Origin: Pseudomonas grimontii
GTDB taxonomy: Bacteria; Pseudomonadota; Gammaproteobacteria; Pseudomonadales; Pseudomonadaceae
DNA length: 64,000 nt
Reading direction: 5' to 3'
NCBI RefSeq assembly: GCF_007858185.1
Contig: NZ_VFES01000002.1
Coordinates: 372,001 to 436,000 of the forward strand
Part shown: positions 1 to 8,653 of the stretch, one piece after another
Layout: every line of letters begins with the position of its first letter
How positions within the stretch are numbered: the stretch's first letter is position 1
The notes under the pieces: model-generated
Told to the model about the DNA's origin: nothing
Database searches by the model: none
Seen by the model: the letters and a program-made list of their open reading frames with translations, nothing else
Program-made: the position numbers and the translations under genes

Positions 1-198
1 CATCACGCTGAGCACCAGGGCCGGGCTGTTTTGCATTAGCTCGGCAATATCTCGCAACGAACTGCGGCTATCGCGTATGGCTTTGCACACGCGGTCATGG
101 CTGGCCTGTGGGACAGGCAGCAGCACTTCGTCCAGGCGCTTGATCCAAGCGGCTAGAGAAGTAGGTTTTGCAGTTGGGACTGTCGTTTCATTAGCCAT
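1..198 (-). CDS. HDOD-domain protein, N-terminal part (cut by window edge)
   Basis: The first 66 codons of a minus-strand gene are present and begin with ATG (start MANETTVPTAKPTS); the rest lies outside the window. The segment with LDEVLLPVPQASHDRV followed by SLRDIAELMQNSPALVLSVM resembles the start of HDOD domains, which are signalling domains related to HD phosphohydrolases and often found next to motility genes in Pseudomonas. It is divergent from motA across a 167 bp gap. With only 66 residues the family assignment is tentative; the reading frame itself is well supported because it is open to the window edge and starts opposite motA. Confidence 0.6.
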   Translation of the reverse strand, partial: MANETTVPTAKPTSLAAWIKRLDEVLLPVPQASHDRVCKAIRDSRSSLRDIAELMQNSPALVLSVM

Positions 199-270
199 GA
201 TTGGGGCGCGATCATCACTTGCGGTCAACACACCCGGAGCGGGCCGAACTGGCTTTTCGCCTTAACGGGC

Positions 271-297
271 TATAGTCTGGCGCAGTTTTGCCGATAA
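271..297 (+). promoter_or_regulatory. FliA (sigma-28) type promoter of motAB
   Basis: TATAGTCT (271-278), 11 bases, then GCCGATAA (290-297). The enterobacterial FliA consensus is TAAAGTTT-N11-GCCGATAA, so the -10 element is perfect and the -35 element matches 6 of 8 with exact spacing. It sits 68 bp before the motA start, as expected for a late flagellar gene. Confidence 0.75.
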
Positions 298-365
298 GTA
301 GAACAAGAGTTTTTCAGTTCCCCCAAATATGTCCATGAACCCGACGGCGCAAGTACTCATCTCCT

Positions 366-1217
366 ATGGCTAAAATTATCGGCATTATCGTCGTCTTCGC
401 GAGCGTGCTCGGCGGGTACGTCCTGTCCCACGGTAAAATTGCGGCACTGATCCAGCCTTTCGAGGTGATGATTATTGGTGGTGCGGCACTGGGTGCCTTT
501 CTGCAGGCGAACCCCGGCTACATGACCATGCACGTGATCAAGAAGTCGCTGGGCATGTTCGGTTCGCGCTTCACCCACACCTTCTACCTGGAAGTGTTGG
601 GCCTGGTTTACGAGATCCTCAACAAGAGCCGCCGCGAAGGCATGATGGCCATCGAGGCCGACATCGAAGACGCCGCGGCCAGCCCGATTTTCGCCAAGTA
701 CCCGGCCGTGCTCAAAGATGAGCGCATGACCGCCTACATCTGCGACTACCTGCGCATCATGTCCTCCGGCAACATGGCTCCCCATGAGCTGGAAGGCCTG
801 TTCGACATGGAATTGTTCAGCCTCAAGGAAGAGCTGGAGCATCCTTCCCATGCCGTTACCGGTGTGGCCGACGGCATGCCCGGCTTCGGTATCGTCGCGG
901 CGGTACTCGGTATCGTGGTGACGATGGCCTCCCTGGGCGAAGGTGACCAGGCGGCTATCGGCATGCACGTAGGTGCGGCGCTGGTGGGGACCTTCTTCGG
1001 TATTCTCGCGGCCTACGGTTTCTTCGGCCCGCTGGCGACCTCCCTGGCCCACGACGCCAAGGAAGAAATCAACCTGTACGAATCGATCAAGGCCAGCCTG
1101 GTAGCCTCCGCTTCCGGCATGCCGCCTTCGTTGGCGGTGGAGTTCGGTCGCAAGGTGCTGTACCCCAAGCATCGCCCAAGCTTCGCCGAGCTGGAACAAG
1201 CGGTTCGCGGTCGCTAA
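366..1217 (+). CDS. motA: Flagellar motor stator protein MotA
   Basis: MotA forms with MotB the proton-conducting stator of the flagellar motor in the inner membrane. The 283-residue product has the family length and layout: two N-terminal transmembrane helices (starting KIIGIIVVFASVLGGYVLS), a large cytoplasmic loop that contacts FliG, and two further helices near residues 170-220 (GFGIVAAVLGIVVTMASLG and the following GAALVGTFFGILAAYGFFG). The C-terminal PSLAVEFGRKVLYPKHRPSF stretch is typical of MotA. motB follows after 3 bases, so the two are one operon. A FliA-type promoter lies upstream. Pseudomonas also has a second stator set, MotCD, not in this window; the sequence and the flanking rsgA-orn order indicate MotAB here. 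Confidence 0.97.
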   Translation: MAKIIGIIVVFASVLGGYVLSHGKIAALIQPFEVMIIGGAALGAFLQANPGYMTMHVIKKSLGMFGSRFTHTFYLEVLGLVYEILNKSRREGMMAIEADIEDAAASPIFAKYPAVLKDERMTAYICDYLRIMSSGNMAPHELEGLFDMELFSLKEELEHPSHAVTGVADGMPGFGIVAAVLGIVVTMASLGEGDQAAIGMHVGAALVGTFFGILAAYGFFGPLATSLAHDAKEEINLYESIKASLVASASGMPPSLAVEFGRKVLYPKHRPSFAELEQAVRGR

Positions 1218-1220
1218 GCC

Positions 1221-2243
1221 ATGGAAAACAACCAGCCGATAATCATCAAGCGCGTCAAGCGCTTCGCTGCGGGGCACCATGGTGGCGCCTGGAAAATCGC
1301 CTTCGCCGACTTTGCGACGGCGATGATGGCGTTCTTCCTGGTGCTGTGGCTGATGTCCACCGCCACACCCGAACAGAAGATCGCCATCGCCGGCTACTTC
1401 AAAGACCCGATTGGCTTCTCGGAAAGCGGTACGCCCTTCGTGATCGACCTCGGCGGTTCACCGCAATTGGCGCCTGAGCGCACCATCAACCCGGAAGTCA
1501 AAACCGAAGCACCGCAGGAAAAAATCCCGATCGAGCGCGACACCGTCGAGGCCATGGCTGAGCAGGTCGAGCAGGAACGTCTTGAGCTGCTGCTGCAAGA
1601 GTTGCAGAACAAGGTTGAGGAAAATCCGCAACTGCTGAAGTTCAAGGATCAGATTTCGTTCGAAATCACCCCGGATGGCTTGCGCATCCAGATCACCGAC
1701 GCCGCCAACCGGCCGATGTTCGACTCTGGCAGCGCGCGCCTGAAACCATACTTTGAAGACATCCTGTTGGCCATGGCCGACACCATCAAGGCAGTGCCGA
1801 ACAAAATCAGCATCAGTGGCCACACCGACGCCAAGCCCTACGCGGGCCAGGGTGATTTTGGCAACTGGGAGCTTTCGGCCAACCGTGCCAACGCGGCGCG
1901 TCGGGCACTGGTTGCCGGCAGCTATCCGGACCCGCAAGTGGCGCGGGTGGTGGGTTTTGCCTCTTCACAGCTGTTTGATCCCAAGGATCCGTTCAATCCG
2001 ATCAACCGCCGTATCGACATCGTGGTGTTGACCAAAAAGGCCCAGCGCGCGATTGAAGGTGATCAACCCGCACCACCACCGGGCCCAACGCCGGGAGCGG
2101 GCGCGCCAGGTGAAGTGCCGGCCGATCCGAACGCCATTCCGCCCGGCCAGGAGCCATTGCCGGCCCATGAGCTGCGGCAGAAGCTGAACCTGTTTGATGA
2201 GGGTGGGGTGAAAGCCCCTGCGGTGCCTGGGACGGGTTCCTAA
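1221..2243 (+). CDS. motB: Flagellar motor stator protein MotB
   Basis: MotB is the peptidoglycan-anchored stator subunit. The 340-residue protein has a single N-terminal transmembrane helix (about residues 24-45) containing the conserved proton-carrying aspartate at D30 in KIAFADFATAMMAFF, then a glutamate-rich linker, an OmpA-like peptidoglycan-binding domain at about residues 150-270 (ISGHTDAKPY, LSANRANAARRAL, NRRIDIVVL), and a proline-rich tail. It starts 3 bases after the motA stop with no independent promoter visible. A strong hairpin follows its stop codon. Confidence 0.97.
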   Translation: MENNQPIIIKRVKRFAAGHHGGAWKIAFADFATAMMAFFLVLWLMSTATPEQKIAIAGYFKDPIGFSESGTPFVIDLGGSPQLAPERTINPEVKTEAPQEKIPIERDTVEAMAEQVEQERLELLLQELQNKVEENPQLLKFKDQISFEITPDGLRIQITDAANRPMFDSGSARLKPYFEDILLAMADTIKAVPNKISISGHTDAKPYAGQGDFGNWELSANRANAARRALVAGSYPDPQVARVVGFASSQLFDPKDPFNPINRRIDIVVLTKKAQRAIEGDQPAPPPGPTPGAGAPGEVPADPNAIPPGQEPLPAHELRQKLNLFDEGGVKAPAVPGTGS

Positions 2244-2252
2244 GTCACCTAC

Positions 2253-2281
2253 AATAAGGCCGCGATGATCGCGGCCTTATT
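2253..2281. terminator. Bidirectional hairpin between motB and rsgA
   Basis: AATAAGGCCGCGAT and ATCGCGGCCTTATT form a near-perfect stem of about 14 bp around one base, between two convergent genes. A/T flanks on both sides fit a shared intrinsic terminator. Confidence 0.8.
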
Positions 2282-2292
2282 GTTTCGCAAGT

Positions 2293-3324
2293 TTAGTAAC
2301 TGCTTTCCGGCAGGCTCGCAATAATCGACCGATAGCTGTTCATGCGCTGCTGCTGCACGCGGCCGTCTTCCAGGGCCTTGAGCAGGGCGCAGCCCGGCTC
2401 GCGATCGTGTTTGCAATCGCGGAAGCGGCAGGTGCCGATCAGGTCGTTGAATTCGATAAAGCCCGCTTCCACATCGCTGCGGCTGACGTGGCCGAGGCCG
2501 AATTCACGAATACCAGGGGAGTCGATCAACTCACCGCCGCCCGGGAAGTGGAACAGCCGCGCCGTGGTAGTGGTGTGAGTGCCCTGGCCGGACAGCTCCG
2601 ACAGCGGACCCACGCGGGTATCGACTTCCGGGAGCAGGCTGTTGACCAGCGAGGATTTACCTACGCCCGACTGGCCGACAAACACGCTGATACGCCCGTC
2701 CAATTGCTGTTGCAGCTGTTCCATGCCGTTGCCGTGATGGGCCGAGACTTCCAGCACCGGATAGCCCAGGGTGCGGTAGACCGCCAGCAGCGCGTTGAGC
2801 GCGGGGGCATTCTGCTCGTCAATCAGGTCGAATTTGTTCAGCAGCAACAGTGGGCGAATGCCGGCATGCTCGGCCGCCACCAGGTAGCGGTCGATCAGGT
2901 TGGCATGGGGCTCGGGCAGCGGCGCGAACACGATCACGATCATGTCGACGTTGGCCGCTACCGGCTTGAGCTGGCCGCGGCTGTCGGGGCGGCGCAGTTC
3001 GGTGGTGCGCGGCAGTTGGGCGACGATCACGCCGATGCCCTGGTTGCCGGCGCGCCAGACCACCTTGTCGCCGGTCACCAGCGCAGGCAGGTTGGCGCGC
3101 AAGTGGCAGCGGAACACCTGGCCCGCGAGTTCGCCTTCCAGCGCCTCGACTTCGACCTGCACACCAAAGTGCGCGATCACCAGGCCCGTCTGTTCGGGCC
3201 CCAGGTCGCCGCCCTCGAGCGCGTCCACGGCGGAGGATTCACGTTTGGCGGCGCGTGCGGCGCGTTCACCTTGAATCTTTTCGATGCGCCAGTTTTGGCG
3301 ACGATTGAGCTGGCGTTTGGCCAT
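2293..3324 (-). CDS. rsgA: Ribosome small subunit biogenesis GTPase RsgA
   Basis: RsgA is a GTPase that checks late maturation of the 30S subunit. The 343-residue protein shows the circularly permuted GTPase order: NKFDL (G4) near residue 163 precedes the P-loop [10 protein letters not shown] near 215 and [10 protein letters not shown] (G3) near 266. A C-terminal zinc-binding segment follows ([16 protein letters not shown]). The N-terminal OB-fold is about residues 40-115. The start is the ATG of [13 protein letters not shown], not an upstream in-frame ATG at 3348, because the family begins with this basic stretch. It is divergent from orn. Confidence 0.96.
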   Translation of the reverse strand: MAKRQLNRRQNWRIEKIQGERAARAAKRESSAVDALEGGDLGPEQTGLVIAHFGVQVEVEALEGELAGQVFRCHLRANLPALVTGDKVVWRAGNQGIGVIVAQLPRTTELRRPDSRGQLKPVAANVDMIVIVFAPLPEPHANLIDRYLVAAEHAGIRPLLLLNKFDLIDEQNAPALNALLAVYRTLGYPVLEVSAHHGNGMEQLQQQLDGRISVFVGQSGVGKSSLVNSLLPEVDTRVGPLSELSGQGTHTTTTARLFHFPGGGELIDSPGIREFGLGHVSRSDVEAGFIEFNDLIGTCRFRDCKHDREPGCALLKALEDGRVQQQRMNSYRSIIASLPESSY

Positions 3325-3432
3325 TGGTGTTCCGTGTCGATAATGCAAAGGTTAGGTAAAACGGTCGCGAGTCTAGCACGGCCCCGCCTGCTAAACTGCG
3401 CAGCTACGCCAAGGTGCCAAGAGAATCAAGCC

Positions 3433-3975
3433 ATGCAAAACCCACAGAACCTGATTTGGATCGATCTGGAAATGACCGGTCTGAACCCCGACACCGACGT
3501 CATCATCGAGATGGCGACCATTGTCACCGACAGCAACCTCAACACCTTGGCCGAAGGTCCGGTGATCGCCATCCACCACAGCGACGCCGTGCTCGCCACC
3601 ATGGACGAGTGGAACACCCGCACCCACGGCAACTCCGGCCTGACCCAGCGCGTGCGTGACAGCCGCATCAGCATGGCCGAAGCCGAAGCCGAAACCATTG
3701 CCTTCCTGGAAAAGTGGGTGCCCAAAGGCAAGTCGCCAATCTGCGGCAACAGCATTTGCCAGGACCGTCGCTTCCTTTATACCCACATGAAGGCGCTGGA
3801 AAGCTACTTCCACTACCGCAACCTGGACGTGTCCACGCTCAAGGAACTGGCTGCGCGCTGGGCGCCGGAAGTCAAAGACAGCTTCCATAAAGGCAGCACC
3901 CACCTGGCGCTGGATGATATTCGCGAGTCGATCGCCGAGCTGCAGCATTACCGCAAGCATTTCATCAAGGCTTGA
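3433..3975 (+). CDS. orn: Oligoribonuclease
   Basis: Orn degrades 2-5 nt RNA fragments and, in pseudomonads, pGpG from cyclic-di-GMP turnover. The 180-residue product has the DEDDh exonuclease motifs: D11 and E13 in [11 protein letters not shown], the middle motif around [11 protein letters not shown], and the C-terminal [11 protein letters not shown] segment. The start is the ATG of MQNPQNLIW; an open frame continues far upstream only because it runs antisense through rsgA. Divergent from rsgA with a short intergenic region. Confidence 0.97.
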   Translation: MQNPQNLIWIDLEMTGLNPDTDVIIEMATIVTDSNLNTLAEGPVIAIHHSDAVLATMDEWNTRTHGNSGLTQRVRDSRISMAEAEAETIAFLEKWVPKGKSPICGNSICQDRRFLYTHMKALESYFHYRNLDVSTLKELAARWAPEVKDSFHKGSTHLALDDIRESIAELQHYRKHFIKA

Positions 3976-3981
3976 AGAACC

Positions 3982-4072
3982 GGCGCCTTCGCGGGCACGC
4001 CTGCTCCCACATTTGTTCCGCGTTCGCCATGACGACTCGGTCAAGAGTGGGAGGGAGCTTGCCCCCGATGGC
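3982..4072. repeat. Degenerate REP pair
   Basis: The left arm (about 3982-4013, GGCGCCTTCGCGGGCACGCC then CTGCTCCCAC) and right arm (4047-4072, GTGGGAGGGAGCTTGCCCCC then GATGGC) are two different REP types facing each other. Both are imperfect relative to the other pairs in the window. Confidence 0.6.
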
Positions 4073-4158
4073 AGGCAACTCGATTTATCGCCAGGCGCCC
4101 CCTTTTGGTGCCATCAGCAAATGATTAGACTGCCGGCCTCTTTGCAAGGATCGCCATC

Positions 4159-4773
4159 ATGCTGCTGATGCTCTACCTCATCGCCATCACCGCCGAAGCC
4201 ATGACTGGCGCCTTGTCTGCCGGCCGGCGCGGCATGGACTGGTTTGGTGTGGTGCTGATCGCCTGCGTGACGGCGCTGGGCGGCGGCTCGGTGCGCGATG
4301 TGCTGTTGGGGCATTACCCGCTGACGTGGGTCAAGCATCCCGAATACCTGGTGCTTACCTCCGTCGCGGCGCTGGTGACGATCTTTATCGCACCGTTGAT
4401 GCGCCACCTGCGCTCGCTGTTCCTCGCGCTGGATGCCGTGGGCCTGGTCGCGTTTACGTTGATTGGCTGCATGACCGCCCTGGAAATGGGCCACGGCATG
4501 CTGGTGGCATCGGTCAGCGGGGTGATCACCGGCGTCTTCGGCGGCATTCTGCGGGATATTTTCTGCAACGATATTCCGCTGATCTTTCGCCGTGAACTGT
4601 ACGCCAGCGTGTCGTTCCTCGCCGCCTGGTTCTACCTGCTGTGCCTCTACCTGGAACTGCCCAGCGAGCAGGCAATTCTACTGACCCTGTTCAGCGGTTT
4701 TCTATTGCGCCTGCTGGCGATCCGCTTTCACTGGGAAATGCCCAAATTCGTCTATAACGACGACGTGCACTAA
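4159..4773 (+). CDS. TRIC-family (UPF0126, YicG-like) membrane protein
   Basis: A 204-residue integral membrane protein built from two homologous halves, each with the glycine-rich UPF0126 signature: ITAEAMTGALSAGRRGMDW with GGGSVRDVLLG in the first half, and AFTLIGCMTALEMGH with GVFGGILRDIFCNDIP in the second. Bacterial TRIC proteins form trimeric cation channels; the substrate of this one is not known. About six to seven helices are visible. Its stop overlaps the stop of the convergent queG by four bases. Confidence 0.85.
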   Translation: MLLMLYLIAITAEAMTGALSAGRRGMDWFGVVLIACVTALGGGSVRDVLLGHYPLTWVKHPEYLVLTSVAALVTIFIAPLMRHLRSLFLALDAVGLVAFTLIGCMTALEMGHGMLVASVSGVITGVFGGILRDIFCNDIPLIFRRELYASVSFLAAWFYLLCLYLELPSEQAILLTLFSGFLLRLLAIRFHWEMPKFVYNDDVH

Positions 4774-5834
4774 CGCGCTGCGTGCTGGTTCAGCGCCCAT
4801 TCCACATGCTCGCGCACCAGCTCCGACGGGTAATCCCGACGCGCCTTCAAGGCTTCCAGCACCGGGATGCTCGACGGCGCGTTGCCCAGGCCCACCGCCA
4901 GGTTGCGCAGCCAGCGCTCATAACCGGCACGGCGCAAAGGCGAGCCTTCGGTACTGCTGAGGAATTTATCCTCATCCCACATGAACAGCTCCGCCAGTTC
5001 TGCGTTATCCAGATTGTGCCGTGGCTTGAAATCACTTTCGGCAGTGGGTCGCGCGAAACGATTCCAGGGACAAACGATCTGACAGTCATCGCAGCCGAAT
5101 ACCCGGTTGCCGATCAGTGGGCGCAGGTCTTCAGGAATCGCGCTCTTGAGTTCGATGGTCAGGTAGGAAATGCAGCGCCGGGCGTCCAGTACATAGGGGC
5201 CGACGAACGCATTGGTAGGGCAGATGTCCAGGCAGGCGGTGCAGCGGCCGCAGTGTTCGGTACTGTGCGGCGGATCGACCGGCAGCGGCAAATCCACAAA
5301 TAGCTCGCTCAGGAAGAAATAACTGCCGGCCTTGCGATTGAGCACCAGGGTGTTTTTACCGATCCAGCCAAGACCGGCTTGTTCGGCAATGGCTTTTTCC
5401 AACACGGGCGCGCTGTCGACAAAGGCGCGAAAGCCGAAAGGCCCGATCTGCGCCTGGATACGGTCGGCCAACTGCTGCACGCGCTTGCGGATCAGCTTGT
5501 GGTAATCGCGGCCCAGGGCGTAGCGCGAGATATAGGCTTTTTCCGGTTTTGCCAGCAGTAGCGCCATCTGCGTATCGCCGGGCAGGTAATCCATGCGCAG
5601 CGACACCACGCGCAGAGTGCCTGGCACCAGTTCGTCCGGGTGCGAGCGTTTGCTGCCATGGGCGCCCATGTATTCCATCTCGCCGTGGTAGCCCGCGTCG
5701 AGCCAGCGTTGCAGATGTTGTTCATGCTCAGCCAGGTCCAGGCCGCTGATGCCGACTTGTTGAAAGCCCAGCTCGCGGCCCCAGTCTTTGATCGATTGGG
5801 CGAGGGCGGGCAGATCGGAGGTAATAGCGGGCAT
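4770..5834 (-). CDS. queG: Epoxyqueuosine reductase QueG
   Basis: QueG performs the last step of queuosine synthesis on tRNA, reducing epoxyqueuosine with a cobalamin cofactor and two [4Fe-4S] clusters. The 354-residue product has the ferredoxin-like cysteine motifs CGRCTACLDICPTNAF (from about residue 193) and CDDCQIVCPWN (about 245), plus the N-terminal cobalamin-binding region with SYARGRDYH-like sequence (SRYALGRDYHKLIRKR). A C-terminal HEAT-like segment follows. The ATG of MPAITSDLPALAQ is preferred over an ATG 27 codons upstream that would overlap nnrD. Divergent from nnrD. Confidence 0.95.
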   Translation of the reverse strand: MPAITSDLPALAQSIKDWGRELGFQQVGISGLDLAEHEQHLQRWLDAGYHGEMEYMGAHGSKRSHPDELVPGTLRVVSLRMDYLPGDTQMALLLAKPEKAYISRYALGRDYHKLIRKRVQQLADRIQAQIGPFGFRAFVDSAPVLEKAIAEQAGLGWIGKNTLVLNRKAGSYFFLSELFVDLPLPVDPPHSTEHCGRCTACLDICPTNAFVGPYVLDARRCISYLTIELKSAIPEDLRPLIGNRVFGCDDCQIVCPWNRFARPTAESDFKPRHNLDNAELAELFMWDEDKFLSSTEGSPLRRAGYERWLRNLAVGLGNAPSSIPVLEALKARRDYPSELVREHVEWALNQHAAR

Positions 5835-5897
5835 GAGACACGGGAAACCACAGGTTAGATGGGTATAATTCTGCCAGACATCGGAGCTTGAAGACGC

Positions 5898-6758
5898 ATG
5901 CCGCAGACAAAACACGAAATAACCGACGTTCAGTCATTGTTGCCCGGCCATTTGCCGCAACTGGCTGCGCGTGCCCCGGACGCCCATAAGGGCCAGTTCG
6001 GCCACCTGCTGATGATCGGCGGTGACCGGGGCTTTGGCGGCGCCGCGCTGCTCTGTGCCGAAAGCGCCTTGCGCAGTGGCGCGGGCCTGGTGTCCCTGGC
6101 CACTCGCCTTGAGCATGTGCCGGCTGCGCTGGCCCGCTTGCCGGAAGTCATGACCGTCGGCGTGAGTTCGGCCAACCAGTTGATGGGCTTGCTGGAAAAA
6201 ATCTCGGTGATTGTGATTGGCCCCGGCCTGGGCGAAGCCTCCTGGGGTAAAAGCCTGTTGTCTGTCGCGGCCAATGCCCGGCTGCCGCAAGTCTGGGACG
6301 CCGACGCGCTCAATCAACTGGCAACTGGCAGCGTGAGCCTGCCGGCCCAGTGCGTGATCACCCCGCATCCGGGGGAGGCCGCGCGCTTGTTGGGGATTTC
6401 GACAGCCGAGGTTCAGGCCGACCGTCTTAAGGTGGCGCGCGCGTTGAGCCAGAAATTTAATGCAGTGGCTATCCTCAAGGGTGCTGGCAGTTTGATTGCC
6501 AGTCCCGACGGGCGCGTTTCGCGCTGCGATCAAGGCCATCCGGCGATGGCGACGGCAGGCCTCGGTGACGTTTTGGCTGGCCTGGTGGGCGCGCTGCTGG
6601 CCCAGGGCATGCCGGCTTATGAAGCAAGCTGCCTGGGCGTCTGGTTGCACGCCACCGCAGGGGATCGCCAGGGCCGCTTTGGTCGCGGATTGGCCGCCAG
6701 CGACCTGATACCCGCCATTCGTCAATTGCTGGAGGAACAGTCGCCGTGTCTGAAGTAA
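5898..6758 (+). CDS. nnrD: ADP-dependent NAD(P)H-hydrate dehydratase
   Basis: Repairs hydrated NADH and NADPH (NADHX, NADPHX). At 286 residues the protein corresponds only to the dehydratase domain; the epimerase domain that is fused in E. coli Nnr is absent, and a separate NnrE must be elsewhere. Visible family motifs are GGDRGFGGAALLCAESALRSGAG split across residues 35-57, ITPHPGEAARLLG, and the nucleotide-binding GHPAMATAGLGDVLAGLVG near residue 215. It is the first gene of the run into tsaE, which it overlaps by 13 bases. Confidence 0.93.
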   Translation: MPQTKHEITDVQSLLPGHLPQLAARAPDAHKGQFGHLLMIGGDRGFGGAALLCAESALRSGAGLVSLATRLEHVPAALARLPEVMTVGVSSANQLMGLLEKISVIVIGPGLGEASWGKSLLSVAANARLPQVWDADALNQLATGSVSLPAQCVITPHPGEAARLLGISTAEVQADRLKVARALSQKFNAVAILKGAGSLIASPDGRVSRCDQGHPAMATAGLGDVLAGLVGALLAQGMPAYEASCLGVWLHATAGDRQGRFGRGLAASDLIPAIRQLLEEQSPCLK

Positions 6759-7216
6759 TCCTTTTCCTGGCCGATGAAGAGGCCATGGTGGCGTTAGGTC
6801 AGCGTATTGCCCAGGTCACGGCCGGATCAGGCCTGATCTTTCTTGAAGGCGACCTGGGGGCGGGCAAGACCACGCTGTCCCGGGGCATCATTCGGGGATT
6901 GGGCCATACGGGGGCGGTAAAGAGTCCCACGTTCACTCTGGTTGAGCCCTACGAGATCGGCGCAGTGCGGGCTTTCCACTTCGACCTCTACCGCCTGGTG
7001 GACCCCGAAGAGCTCGAGTTCATGGGCATCCGTGATTACTTCGATGAAGAGGCGTTGTGTCTTATTGAGTGGCCAGATAAAGGCACAGGCTTTTTGCCAA
7101 AGCCGGACCTGACCATTACCATTACGCCGCATGATCACGGACGTCAGCTGAAGTTGTTGCCCCAGGGCGCGCGCGGTGAGTCGTGGTGTGCCGCTCTGGC
7201 TTTGGAATTCAAATAA
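6746..7216 (+). CDS. tsaE: tRNA t6A biosynthesis ATPase TsaE
   Basis: TsaE is the small P-loop ATPase of the TsaBDE complex that makes N6-threonylcarbamoyladenosine on ANN-decoding tRNAs. The 156-residue protein has the Walker A motif GDLGAGKTTLSRGIIRGLG, the KSPTFTLVEPYE segment, and the HFDLYRLVDPEELEFMGIRDYF stretch typical of the family. It overlaps the end of nnrD by 13 bases and lies 15 bases before amiB, which is the usual proteobacterial order. Confidence 0.96.
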   Translation: MSEVILFLADEEAMVALGQRIAQVTAGSGLIFLEGDLGAGKTTLSRGIIRGLGHTGAVKSPTFTLVEPYEIGAVRAFHFDLYRLVDPEELEFMGIRDYFDEEALCLIEWPDKGTGFLPKPDLTITITPHDHGRQLKLLPQGARGESWCAALALEFK

Positions 7217-7231
7217 TTGGTGGGGTTAGGT

Positions 7232-8653
7232 ATGCGCTTTCGCGCGTTGGTTGCTGTCGTAGGGGTGTTGCTTGCGGCAATGACTGTCAATGCTCTGGCT
7301 GCTTCACAGGTGAAGAGTGTTCGCCTGTGGCGAGCGCCGGATAACACGCGACTGGTGTTCGACCTGTCTGGCCCGGTCCAGCACAGTGTCTTTACCCTCA
7401 CGGCGCCTGATCGCCTGGTGATCGACATTAATGGTGCGACCCTGGCCGCGCCGTTGAAAGTGTCCACCGCCAACACGCCGATCACCGCCATGCGCTCGGC
7501 GCAGCGCACGCCGACCGACCTTCGCGTGGTGATCGACTTGAAAAAAGTCGTGACGCCGAAAAGCTTCTCCCTGGCGCCCAATGCCCAATACGGCAACCGG
7601 CTGGTGGTCGATCTGTTCGACAACGCCGCCGATGCCGCGCCGCCACCGGCGCCAACCCCTGCCGTGGCGACAGTGCCGGCCGTGCCGGTCAACCCGTCGC
7701 AACCCCAGGTCAAGTTGCCACCGCCGCCGCCAGCTCCCGCCGGCAAGCGCGATATTATCGTGGTGATCGACGCCGGCCACGGCGGTGAAGACCCGGGCGC
7801 GTCCGGTTCGCGCGGCCAGCATGAGAAAGACGTGGTGCTCGCCATCGCCCGTGAGCTGCAACGCCAGGTCAACGGCATGAAAGGCTACCGCGCCGAACTG
7901 ACCCGTACCGGCGACTACTTCATTCCGTTGCGCGGCCGTACCGAAATCGCGCGCAAGAAGGGCGCCGACCTGTTCGTCTCGATCCATGCCGACGCCGCAC
8001 CTTCGGCCGCCGCCTTCGGGGCTTCGGTGTTTGCCTTGTCGGATCGCGGCGCCACATCCGAGACCGCCCGCTGGCTGGCCGACAGTGAAAACCGTTCCGA
8101 CTTGATCGGCGGGGCCGGCAACGTGTCCCTCGATGACAAGGACAAGATGCTCGCCGGTGTACTGCTTGACCTGTCGATGACGGCCTCGCTGACCTCCAGC
8201 TTGAACGTCGGCCAGAAGGTGCTGAGCAACATCGGCCGGGTGACCTCGCTGCACAAACAGCGTGTGGAGCAAGCCGGGTTCATGGTGTTGAAGTCGCCGG
8301 ACATCCCATCGATCCTGGTGGAAACCGGGTTTATTTCCAACTCGAACGAGGCGTCGAAGCTGGCCAGTGCCAGCCATCAGCAGGCATTGGCGCGCTCCAT
8401 CAGCGCCGGTGTGCGCCAGTTCTTCCAGCAGAACCCGCCGCCGGGCACTTATATCGCCTGGCTGCGTGACTCCGGAAAAATCGCCCAGGGCCCGCGTGAT
8501 CATCGCGTGCAGCCGGGTGATACCCTGGCCATGCTGGCGGTGCGATTCCAGGTTTCGGCCGCGACCTTGCGCAGCGCCAACAACCTGAAGACCGACGAGT
8601 TGAAGGTCGGCCAGGTGTTGACCATCCCTGGCACTGAATTGGCGGCACAGTAA
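7232..8653 (+). CDS. amiB: N-acetylmuramoyl-L-alanine amidase AmiB
   Basis: A periplasmic zinc amidase that splits septal peptidoglycan during daughter cell separation. The 473-residue product has a signal peptide ([23 protein letters not shown]), an AMIN domain (about 25-125) for septal targeting, a proline-rich linker, an Amidase_3 domain (about 175-400) with zinc-ligand contexts [24 protein letters not shown] and FVSIHADA plus the catalytic glutamate in [11 protein letters not shown], and a C-terminal LysM domain (about 420-466). ATG at 7232 is chosen because it begins the signal peptide; an in-frame TTG five codons earlier is less likely. Overlaps mutL by one base. Confidence 0.95.
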   Translation: MRFRALVAVVGVLLAAMTVNALAASQVKSVRLWRAPDNTRLVFDLSGPVQHSVFTLTAPDRLVIDINGATLAAPLKVSTANTPITAMRSAQRTPTDLRVVIDLKKVVTPKSFSLAPNAQYGNRLVVDLFDNAADAAPPPAPTPAVATVPAVPVNPSQPQVKLPPPPPAPAGKRDIIVVIDAGHGGEDPGASGSRGQHEKDVVLAIARELQRQVNGMKGYRAELTRTGDYFIPLRGRTEIARKKGADLFVSIHADAAPSAAAFGASVFALSDRGATSETARWLADSENRSDLIGGAGNVSLDDKDKMLAGVLLDLSMTASLTSSLNVGQKVLSNIGRVTSLHKQRVEQAGFMVLKSPDIPSILVETGFISNSNEASKLASASHQQALARSISAGVRQFFQQNPPPGTYIAWLRDSGKIAQGPRDHRVQPGDTLAMLAVRFQVSAATLRSANNLKTDELKVGQVLTIPGTELAAQ

